Source of the DNA: Streptomyces sp. NBC_01142
GTDB taxonomy: Bacteria; Actinomycetota; Actinomycetes; Streptomycetales; Streptomycetaceae
Assembly: GCF_026341125.1 (NCBI RefSeq)
Contig: NZ_JAPEOR010000002.1
Span: 2,046,001 to 2,110,000 of the forward strand
Direction of reading: 5' to 3'
DNA: 64,000 nt
Shown here: positions 19,293-26,855 of the stretch, piece after piece
Position numbering within the stretch: the stretch's first letter is position 1
How the letters are laid out: every line of letters starts with the position of its first letter
Notes under the pieces: generated by a model
What the model was told of the DNA's origin: nothing
The model's database searches: none
What the model saw: only the letters and a program-made list of their open reading frames with translations
Translations under genes and position numbers: made by a program

Positions 19293-19382
19293 GCGCATCC
19301 TGCGGTCCCGGCTGCCCGTACTGCCCGGGCCAGTCCTGCGGCTGAGCACCCGTACTCATTCCCCACCACCCGCCTTCCGGGG
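19293..19382 (-). pseudogene. Remnant copy of the Pro-rich gene 5' end
   Basis: 19293-19341 matches 17788-17836 (start of the Pro-rich gene) with one visible difference, and 19342-19382 matches 17967-18007 (sequence upstream of that gene). The intervening 130 bp, including the start codon, are missing. It overlaps the last codons of the paralogue B gene. It marks a tandem duplication of a two-gene unit in which one Pro-rich gene was lost. Confidence 0.8.
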
Positions 19383-20408
19383 AGCGTCAGCGACGGCACC
19401 GCACCCATGCCGCTGCGCCGACCCAGCGGCGAACACCTTCAGCGCCCGCCGCTCCAGCTCCGGATCGGCGGTCGCGAACCGCTCGCCGTCGTCAAGCGGT
19501 TCGATCGCATAGAGAGCGTCGCCGGACGGGCACGAGACCGTCGTCCAGTACACGCCCTGCGATCCGCCGGAGCGGCCGAGGTAGGTCTTGCCCCGGAGGG
19601 TCTCCAGCCGGGCGCTCTTCACATACGGGCCGTAGTAGGCGGCCAGCCGGAAGAGCTTCTTGCCCTGCGCGTCCGCGAGGAGGCAGTCCTCGATCGGCGC
19701 CGCCCCGTCCGCCGCCGCCTCATATCCGGCCGAGCCGGTCCCCCGGCAGGTGCCCTTCGTCTCCGCCGCCCGCTTGAGGGTCTTGAACGTGCCGTCGGGC
19801 GCCTGGCTCACGTCCGCGCCGTCCGGCAGTTCGCATCCCTGCTTCTCCGCGGCCTTCGTGAGCGTCTGCGTCACGATCCGGGCCAGCCGCGTCTGCTGGG
19901 TGCGGTCGTCGAAGGACGGAACGGACGCGTCCCGGTGGGCGGCGATGCTCACGATCAGGTCGTCGCCGGGGCCCTTGCCGCAGGGCAGATACGCCCCGGC
20001 GTACGCAAGGTAGCCGCGCGGACTGATCACGGCCGGCCAGCCCCCGCCCACCGGACCCACCAGCTGGCCGCTCCAATGGGTCTCGATCCGGGCCAGCTGC
20101 GAGAGCATGCGCGCCGAATCCGAGCCCTGCTGTACCCGTACGACCATGGACGCCTTGCCGCGGCCGGGCTCGAAGGCGGTACAGCCGTTCCAGCCCGCCT
20201 CCTTGCCCCGCAGCCGTTCCGCGCCCAGCAGGTCCTTCGCCTGCTCCCCGTCCAGCAAACCGTCGCACGCGGAGGACAGCGAGCGGCCGTCCTGCCATTC
20301 GTCGTACGCCCCGGTGCCGTAGGCGATCCCCCCGCCCGCGACGGCGAGTCCGAGGACCACCGCCGCGGAGATCATCGCTTTACGACGCCATGCCTGGCTG
20401 CCGCCCAT
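19356..20408 (-). CDS. Membrane-anchored protein, paralogue B
   Basis: 350 residues. N-terminal anchor (about 10-30, MISAAVVLGLAVAGGGIAYG) and an outer domain paralogous to the protein at 18072: AYDEWQDGRSL, GKEAGWNGC, GGGWPAVIS, KGTCRGTG, IEDCLL, and AQRHGCGAV near the end. Six to eight Cys. Function unknown. Followed downstream by the remnant at 19293 and then by paralogue A, and preceded by the WXG-type genes, so a role linked to the secretion cluster is plausible (inference). Confidence 0.75.
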   Translation of the reverse strand: MGGSQAWRRKAMISAAVVLGLAVAGGGIAYGTGAYDEWQDGRSLSSACDGLLDGEQAKDLLGAERLRGKEAGWNGCTAFEPGRGKASMVVRVQQGSDSARMLSQLARIETHWSGQLVGPVGGGWPAVISPRGYLAYAGAYLPCGKGPGDDLIVSIAAHRDASVPSFDDRTQQTRLARIVTQTLTKAAEKQGCELPDGADVSQAPDGTFKTLKRAAETKGTCRGTGSAGYEAAADGAAPIEDCLLADAQGKKLFRLAAYYGPYVKSARLETLRGKTYLGRSGGSQGVYWTTVSCPSGDALYAIEPLDDGERFATADPELERRALKVFAAGSAQRHGCGAVADAPRKAGGGE

Positions 20409-20477
20409 GCTCCAGTCCTTACCTTCGATGCCTGCATCCCGGCAGTCCTGCCTGCCCTGCCGGTCCTGCCGGTCCTG

Positions 20478-22811
20478 TCAGTCCCTGCCCAGGGCCGCCA
20501 ACGCCGATGTGCGGGAGGTGATGTAGGACTGGGACGACTCATCACGCATGTTGATGACCATCTGGTCGTTCCGGTAGTCCAATCCCCGTCCCCCGGCCCA
20601 GCTGTTGATCAGGTCGTGGGCCGCCTGGTTCTTGGCTCCGAGATCCTTCGAAGCGCCTTCCTTCGCGAACTGGTCCGCCTCCGCCTTCACGTCCTTCGAC
20701 CACTCGTAGGTCGCGGTGTCCAGCAGGCGCTGCGCGGCGTCGCCGACTCCGGGAATGAGCGTGATGGGCGTTCCACCCGCGTGGTAGGTGTACTTGGCCA
20801 CGTCGTCGGCCCAGCCCTTCTTGGCGTCCCGGTCGTCGAGAATGACGTCGGTGCCGATGGCGTTGAAGGTGCCCGTTCCTATCCCGGCCCGACGTGCGGG
20901 GTTGTCCCAGTTCTCGGTACCGTGTCCCGGGCTCGCACCGGCCGCGGCCAGCCCCTGCGCCGCCTGGGCGCGTTCGGCCTCATACATCATCGCGAAGTTC
21001 GCCGGTTCGTCGGCAGCGCCGCGGAGCAACCGGGTCAGGCTGGTCCTGTCGACGTTGATGTGCGCGCCGTCCTTGTCGGGGAACACATCGCCGCCCCCGT
21101 TGTACGCGAACCGCTGGTCGTCGGTGAGAATGCCGTGCGTGTCCGGGGCGTAGTCGGTCAGGGCCCTGGCCAAACCGTCCTGAAGGTTTCCGTCGATGCT
21201 GTCCCCCTTGGCGCCCTTGTCGAGAAGCGCGATGGTGTCCTGCATGACGCGGGCCTGCTCGACGGTGTGCTTGCCGTCGCTCTGGGTCTGCGTGTCTCCA
21301 GAGGCCGTACCCGTCGAAGCGGCGGCGATGGCGTCGCCCAGTCCGTCCCGGGCGTCCGAGTCCGCCTTGTCGTCGCCGGTCGTTTCGATGTTCCCGCGCC
21401 ACTCCGTGGTGTTGGTGGAGTCCCAATCCCGCTCTTTGAGCAGGTAGTGGAGCCGGTCGTTGCCACGGTTCTCAGCGTCTTTTCCGCCGGCGCCGGGGTC
21501 GAGGTATCCGGTGGCCGTCTCGGCATCCTTGCTCATGACCTTCAGGGCGCCATCCACAGGATCGTTGGCGAACCAGCCGTCTTCCTTGCCTTCGAACTTC
21601 CCGTGCAGATCCCAGATGTCGGGATCCCTCTTCTCCGCTGCGATCATGTCGTCCGTGATGTCGGCCATGAACTGCGGGGAGTAGTCGGCATCGCCCTGCT
21701 TCAAGAGCGTCACAAGACTTTGGTATCCGCGCGCCTCCTGGCCGTGCCCCGTGCCGACCGCGATCTTGTCGCCGGTCACATCGAGGTCGTATTTCTCCAC
21801 ACCGGCCTTCTGCAGTCCCTCGCGCCAGCTGTTGTAGAAGTTCGCGTCGGGACTCTTCGACCACTGCTCGTACGCCGCTCGGTATCCCGTGCTGCCGAAC
21901 GGAAGTTTCTTGCCGTTCGCGTCCTTGAAATCCGGTACGCGGGTGCCGCCGGCCACCGTATTGGCCAGCCCACGCTCGAGCGCCAGATAGTCCTTTCTGT
22001 TCTGGGTGTCGTCGAAGTACGCCAGATCATTGAACTTGTTGCTCAGCTTCAATGTGTCCTCGGGCCCGAGCGAGCTGAGGAACGTCCGGCTGTACGCCTT
22101 GTCGTCCGCGTTGTCCCGGTTGAGCCGCACCCACTCGGCCCGCTCGTCCGGCGACAGCTTGTCCCCTTCGAGCATCCGGTCCGCGTACCGCTTCGCCTCC
22201 CGGGCCTCGTACACCTCGATGTCGCCCACGGCCCGGTCATTGAAGTCGTGCGTGTTGAACGGGTCCAGCATCCGGTCGAAGAAGCCCTTGACGCCTGCGG
22301 CCTCGTGCAGCGCGAGTTTGACGCCCTGGTCGGCGTCGTCCACGGCCTGGACCGCGTTCTTGATCTTCCGGGTCCATTCCGCCTCGGCGGCTCTCCGCTC
22401 CTGCACGGCGTTGTTGTAGTCGGTGTCCTTCCGGCCCGCGTCCAGCTGGGTGAGGTCGTACGTCGCCTTTCCCTGCGTGTCCACGGCCATGTGGTCCGCC
22501 TTCGCGTCCGCGGCCAGGTCCTTCACGGCCTTCACAAGCCTCGCGAACTGCGTGTACGCGTCCCGCAGCAGCGAGGCGATCGCCCGCGCCTCCACCTGTG
22601 CGCCCGCGAACTGCTTGCGCGTCGCGGCGAACTGAGCCGCAGCGGCAGCTGCGCTCAGGCCGGCCCAGCCGTCCTCGTATGTGACGCTCTGCACCGTGGC
22701 CTTGTAGACGTCCTCGAGATCGTCGAATCCCGAGGCCATCTCGTCCCACATGCCGGCCGCCGTGCTGAGCGCATCCACCTTGACGGTCACGACATCTTGA
22801 TAAGTAAGCAT
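20478..22811 (-). CDS. Large WXG100-like (type VII-associated) protein
   Basis: 777 residues from ATG 22811; the frame extends 900 bases further but that part overlaps the next gene and is noise. Residues 1-110 are helical and WXG100-like (MWDEMASGFDDLE, then EDGWAGLSAAAA near 48-60). A long charged body follows with no signal peptide and no transmembrane helix except a possible hydrophobic stretch around 690 (TPITLIPGVGDAAQ). No catalytic motif recognised. The helical WXG front and leaderless plan fit a type VII secretion substrate or a polymorphic-toxin-like carrier without obvious toxin domain. It follows the small WXG-like gene by 17 bp. Confidence 0.7.
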   Translation of the reverse strand: MLTYQDVVTVKVDALSTAAGMWDEMASGFDDLEDVYKATVQSVTYEDGWAGLSAAAAAAQFAATRKQFAGAQVEARAIASLLRDAYTQFARLVKAVKDLAADAKADHMAVDTQGKATYDLTQLDAGRKDTDYNNAVQERRAAEAEWTRKIKNAVQAVDDADQGVKLALHEAAGVKGFFDRMLDPFNTHDFNDRAVGDIEVYEAREAKRYADRMLEGDKLSPDERAEWVRLNRDNADDKAYSRTFLSSLGPEDTLKLSNKFNDLAYFDDTQNRKDYLALERGLANTVAGGTRVPDFKDANGKKLPFGSTGYRAAYEQWSKSPDANFYNSWREGLQKAGVEKYDLDVTGDKIAVGTGHGQEARGYQSLVTLLKQGDADYSPQFMADITDDMIAAEKRDPDIWDLHGKFEGKEDGWFANDPVDGALKVMSKDAETATGYLDPGAGGKDAENRGNDRLHYLLKERDWDSTNTTEWRGNIETTGDDKADSDARDGLGDAIAAASTGTASGDTQTQSDGKHTVEQARVMQDTIALLDKGAKGDSIDGNLQDGLARALTDYAPDTHGILTDDQRFAYNGGGDVFPDKDGAHINVDRTSLTRLLRGAADEPANFAMMYEAERAQAAQGLAAAGASPGHGTENWDNPARRAGIGTGTFNAIGTDVILDDRDAKKGWADDVAKYTYHAGGTPITLIPGVGDAAQRLLDTATYEWSKDVKAEADQFAKEGASKDLGAKNQAAHDLINSWAGGRGLDYRNDQMVINMRDESSQSYITSRTSALAALGRD

Positions 22812-22828
22812 GATTCCCCCGCCGGCGC

Positions 22829-23251
22829 CTACTGGCTGGCCGAGCCCTGCGGCAGCAGAGCCGCCCATCTGCCCGTGAGCTGCTGGTTGTAGTTCCCGAA
22901 GTCCTTGGCGGTCCCCTGCAACGCGGCCTTGTCGTTCGCAAGGCGCGCCTCCAGCGACTTGACCCCCAGGCCCCACTCCTCGTGGGCGTCCTTCAGCCCG
23001 GTGCCGGTCTGCCATCCGGTGAACTCGCGCACGGTGCTGCCCGTGGTGTCGTCCGCAGCGGCGCCGGCCTTCCTGGTCCCCGGCTGGACGACCTCCTCCA
23101 AGGCCCTGACAGCAACGGCCGTCCCCGTCGGATCCGTCTTCAGATCGGCCTCCCCGGCCGGTCCGGCTCCACCGGCGCCTCCAGGCCCGGCGCTGTTGAT
23201 CCGCGTCGCGGACTCTGCTCGTAATGCGGCCCATTCCTGCTCGAACGACAT
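22829..23251 (-). CDS. Small WXG-like helical protein
   Basis: 140 residues from ATG 23251 (MSFEQEWAALRA). A Gly/Ala hinge (residues 18-32) is followed by helices with evenly spaced Trp and Leu (FTGWQTGTGLKDAHEEW, LEARLANDKAAL) and GNYNQQLTGRW at the end, the pattern of ESX-secreted partner proteins. Immediately upstream of, and probably coupled with, the large WXG protein; the two may form a heterodimer (inference). Confidence 0.65.
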   Translation of the reverse strand: MSFEQEWAALRAESATRINSAGPGGAGGAGPAGEADLKTDPTGTAVAVRALEEVVQPGTRKAGAAADDTTGSTVREFTGWQTGTGLKDAHEEWGLGVKSLEARLANDKAALQGTAKDFGNYNQQLTGRWAALLPQGSASQ

Positions 23252-23683
23252 CTGCGCCACTCCCCGTTCCGAGCCCGTGATCACTACTGGACCCGCACAC
23301 GTTACGAAGGCGAACACGTCCGAGGCACGCACTGGAACCGAACACTTGCGCATCTCTTACGCGACCGGGGTCCCGCGGTACGTCGATGCACAACTGGCCA
23401 CGAGGGGCCGGAACTTCGTACTCGGCCGTCGCCTCGGCCGTCGGGGCGGCCCACGCCTCGGCCATCGCCTCCGGTAGCGGGCTCCGGCATCCGACCCCGA
23501 GACGGCGGGCGGAGTGACGGGGGCGTTCGCGCCCACGCCCGCCCGGCCCTTCTCTGCTTGGTCGCCGACCCTGTCCCCTCACCGTGGCTGCCGGGATCGC
23601 GACCGCAAGCTGACCGCCCTCCGGGCAGGCCCCGCTGTTTGAGTAGGCTCCTGTCATTCCAGACCAGCCCGGGGGATTCGCAG
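23252..23683. other. 432-bp divergent intergenic region
   Basis: Lies between the small WXG-like gene (minus) and the pseudokinase gene (plus), so it should contain both promoters. Open frames here are shadows. No repeat or hairpin stands out and no consensus promoter could be assigned. Confidence 0.6.
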
Positions 23684-24604
23684 ATGGAACGAGTACACAC
23701 GGAACGGCCGCGTGCGGACACACCCCGCCAGATCGGCCCGTACCACCTGATCACCCGCCTCGATCCGACCGGCCCGGGCTTCCCGCCCGTCCCCCAGCGC
23801 CGCTTCATCGCGCGCAGCGCGGACGGCGACCGTACGGTGCTGATCAGTGCACCGCTCGACTCCACCGACCCCGGCCGCTTCCTGGTCGAGGCGGACGCTG
23901 CCCGCCGACTGCTGGGCCCCTGGGTGTCCCCGGTCACCGAACTCCCGCCGCCGTCCTCGACCCCCTGGTACGCCTCCCCCTACCTCCCTGCGCTGCCGCT
24001 CCCCGTGGCCCTGGCCGTCCATGGCGGCCCGCTGCCCGAGCGCACCGTGCGGGCCCTGGGCGCGGCCCTGGCCGAGACCCTCGCGGGCGCACACGCCACG
24101 GGGATCACGCATGCGGGCCTGTCCCCCTCGGCCGTACTCCTGGCCGGGGACGGCCCGCGCCTGACGTGCTTCGGCGCGGTACGCGCAGCAGCCCCCGACG
24201 GCGAACAGCGCACCGGCCTCCCGGGCCTGGAGTCGGGCAGCCTGGCCCCGGAACAGGCTTCGGGCGGCCGCCCGCGCCCGCCGGGCGACATCTACGCACT
24301 GGGAGCGGTCCTTGCGTACGCGTCGACGGGCCACACGGTCCCGGAGCGCTCGGAACTCCCCGCCTCCCTGAGCTCGTTGATCTCCGCCTGCCTGACGCGG
24401 GACCCCGCGGGCCGCCCCACGGCTGCCGAGGCCCTGCGCGCGCTCCCGCCTCCCTCCGCCGCCCCGACAGCCACGGTCCTCGACTCGACCGCATCGCTGC
24501 TCACCCCCGGCTGGCTGCCGGGCCGCGTCGTGGCGGCGGTGGCTCGCCAGTCGGCGGAAGTACTCGCCGCGGAGCTCCGCCTCCCGCTCTCTCCCGGGAT
24601 CTGA
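23684..24604 (+). CDS. Pseudokinase (Ser/Thr kinase fold, catalytic residues lost)
   Basis: 306 residues from ATG 23684. The kinase fold is recognisable from the C-lobe (GDIYALGAVLAYASTG, CLTRDPAGRPTAAEAL, APEQAS), but the catalytic residues are gone: HAG (143-145) in place of HRD, CFG (162-164) in place of DFG, Ile at the VAIK lysine position (TVLISAP), and no glycine-rich loop (RLDPTGPGF). It should not transfer phosphate. Three bases separate its stop from the next kinase GTG. A regulatory or allosteric partner of the two downstream kinases is the natural reading. Confidence 0.82.
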   Translation: MERVHTERPRADTPRQIGPYHLITRLDPTGPGFPPVPQRRFIARSADGDRTVLISAPLDSTDPGRFLVEADAARRLLGPWVSPVTELPPPSSTPWYASPYLPALPLPVALAVHGGPLPERTVRALGAALAETLAGAHATGITHAGLSPSAVLLAGDGPRLTCFGAVRAAAPDGEQRTGLPGLESGSLAPEQASGGRPRPPGDIYALGAVLAYASTGHTVPERSELPASLSSLISACLTRDPAGRPTAAEALRALPPPSAAPTATVLDSTASLLTPGWLPGRVVAAVARQSAEVLAAELRLPLSPGI

Positions 24605-24607
24605 CCG

Positions 24608-26830
24608 GTGCTTTCTCCCCTGACCCACGACGACCCCGCCGAGATCGGCGCCTACCGCCTGACCGCCCGCCTGGGCAGCGGCGGCATGGGCACCGTCTAC
24701 CTCGCCCGCTCCGCCGGCGGCCGCACCGTCGCACTCAAAACCATGCACGCGGCCATCGCATCCGACCCGGCCTCCCGCACCCGTTTCCGCCTGGAAACCG
24801 ACGCCGCCCGAATCATCGGCGGCCACCACGGCGCCACCGTCGTCGACGCCGACCCGATCTCCGAAACCCCCTGGCTGGCAACGGAATACGTCCTCGGCCC
24901 GCCCCTCGACGACGCGATCACCCTCTCCGGCCCCCTGCCCGAAACCTCCGTCCGCGCACTGGGCGCGGCACTCGCCGGAGCCCTCGCCCAGCTCCACGCC
25001 TCCGACGTCGTCCACCGCGACCTCAAACCCTCCAACGTGATGATCACGGCCTACGGCCCCAAAATCATCGACTTCGGCATCGCCCACGCAGCAGGAGACG
25101 ACCGCCTCACCCGCACCGGAGCAGCCGCCGGCACCCCCGCCTTCATGTCCCCCGAGCAGGCCACCGGACAGGAACACACCCCAGCAGGCGACGTCTTCGC
25201 CCTGGCAGGCGTCCTCGTCTTCGCCGCCACAGGCCACGGCCCCTTCGGCACCGGCCAACCCGCCGACCTCATCTACCGCGTCCGCTACGCCGACCCCGAC
25301 CTCACCGGCCTCCCCGACACCCTGACCCCCCTCCTCACCCGCTGCCTCGCCAAAGACCCGACACACCGACCGACCACGACCGAGCTGACATCCCAACTCC
25401 ACGACGGCCACGGCCAATTCGCCGACCACCTCCCCGACACCCTCCTCGCAGAAATAGCCCGCCGCGCAGCAGAAGTCTGGCAACACCAGCCCCACCGACT
25501 TCCCGCTCCGACCGACTTCACGCTGGCCTCGACCACCCCTGACGCCGCTCCGTCCGGCATGTCCCGCCGCAAGTTGCTGGCCATCTCGGGCGGTTCAGCA
25601 CTCGCGGCAGTGGCTGCTGGAGCGGGCGGGTGGTCATGGTTCAAGAACCCCGGTGGCCAAGCCACCGGAGCGGACACCAAACCAAGCACGCCGTCCGCGG
25701 CAGACCTGTCGCCGACGGACCCGTCGACAACGCCTGCGGACAAACGACAGGTCTGGGCCAAGAGCGTCAAGAGCAGCGGCCTCCAGCTCACGCCGATGCC
25801 GGTGGGTGACACTGCCGTGCTGATGACCGACGAGGGACTGCTCGGTCTGGCCGCCCTGAGTGGAGAGCGTCGCTGGCTCGTGGATACGGTGAAGCAGCCC
25901 CGGCATGTCCATTCGGACGGGAAGCAGATCTACGCACTGCTGCCCGGCGGCTCACACGGCCATCAGCTGTCACTCCATACAGTCGACCCTGTCGGCGGCC
26001 GGACGAGCCCGTCCGTCTCATTCGGCACATTCGACAAGCCCCTGCAGCAGGCCGCACTCCTCCATGTCGCCGACAATGCGGTCTATTTGGCCGCCAGGAA
26101 GGGGTCACCGAACGACTCCTCCCAGGTGAAAGCGGCAAGCTGGTGCGTATTGGCAGTCAGCCGCCGCACCGGTGAGGAGCTGTGGAGCGAGCCGATTCGG
26201 TCGTACGACTTCGAGGCTCCCGGTGATGTCATCCTCGCCGCCCTTGCCGGAAAACGTCTGATCCTGTGCCGGAAGGCCACGAGCAGCAACGACCTCGAAG
26301 TCAGCGCCAGAGATGCACGCTCGGGGGCCCAGCTGTGGAAGGCGACCGTGGCCAAGGGCAGCGACGACTCCTCTCCGCTCACGCCGGGCGGGCTCGCCCT
26401 GGACGACAAACACGTCTACTTCGGGTCCGGTCGCATCCAGGCGTTCCGGCTCACCGACGGCTCCATCGCCTGGACGTTCGGTGAGGGCAGCGGCCCACGC
26501 AGATACGGCACGCCGGCCGTGAGGGACGGAAAGGTGTACGCAGCCGAGAAGGACAAGGGCATCGTTGTGGTGGACGCAGGTGACGGGGAGCTGCGCTGGA
26601 TCGCCGAGACGGGTGACAGCCCCGACCTCCGAATCCCGCCTGTCGTCAACAAGGACTACGCATTCTGCATGGCCGCCACGAGCGTGCGCGCGGTTGAACT
26701 CGCCAAGCGTTCTCAGGCCTGGTCCTTCACACCCCACTCGTCCAGCCTCGCCCTGCATGCAAGCGCCAAACGCCTCATCATGTCGGACGGTAAGCAGGCC
26801 AGAGCCATCCGCCTCGACATCACATTCTAA
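24608..26830 (+). CDS. Ser/Thr kinase with beta-propeller sensor, 1
   Basis: 740 residues, GTG start. Complete Hanks kinase: loop LGSGGMGTV (22-30), Lys44, HRDLKPSN (136-143), DFG (155-157), APE-like SPEQA (180-184). A juxtamembrane linker leads to SRRKLLAISGG at 318 and one membrane helix (about 322-344). The outer 390 residues are PQQ/Trp-Asp-like repeats (GERRWLVDT, GEELWSEPI, GAQLWKATV, GSIAWTFG, GELRWIAE), a beta-propeller probably sensing a ligand outside the cell. The SRRKLL sequence before the helix resembles a twin-arginine signal. Confidence 0.92.
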   Translation: MLSPLTHDDPAEIGAYRLTARLGSGGMGTVYLARSAGGRTVALKTMHAAIASDPASRTRFRLETDAARIIGGHHGATVVDADPISETPWLATEYVLGPPLDDAITLSGPLPETSVRALGAALAGALAQLHASDVVHRDLKPSNVMITAYGPKIIDFGIAHAAGDDRLTRTGAAAGTPAFMSPEQATGQEHTPAGDVFALAGVLVFAATGHGPFGTGQPADLIYRVRYADPDLTGLPDTLTPLLTRCLAKDPTHRPTTTELTSQLHDGHGQFADHLPDTLLAEIARRAAEVWQHQPHRLPAPTDFTLASTTPDAAPSGMSRRKLLAISGGSALAAVAAGAGGWSWFKNPGGQATGADTKPSTPSAADLSPTDPSTTPADKRQVWAKSVKSSGLQLTPMPVGDTAVLMTDEGLLGLAALSGERRWLVDTVKQPRHVHSDGKQIYALLPGGSHGHQLSLHTVDPVGGRTSPSVSFGTFDKPLQQAALLHVADNAVYLAARKGSPNDSSQVKAASWCVLAVSRRTGEELWSEPIRSYDFEAPGDVILAALAGKRLILCRKATSSNDLEVSARDARSGAQLWKATVAKGSDDSSPLTPGGLALDDKHVYFGSGRIQAFRLTDGSIAWTFGEGSGPRRYGTPAVRDGKVYAAEKDKGIVVVDAGDGELRWIAETGDSPDLRIPPVVNKDYAFCMAATSVRAVELAKRSQAWSFTPHSSSLALHASAKRLIMSDGKQARAIRLDITF

Positions 26831-26855
26831 GAATTCAACAAGAAGGACACTCAGG

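Noticed and set aside
19278..22892. 1204-codon plus-strand open frame
   Set aside because: Complementary shadow of paralogue B and the large WXG-type gene, which have protein-like sequence and ribosome sites.
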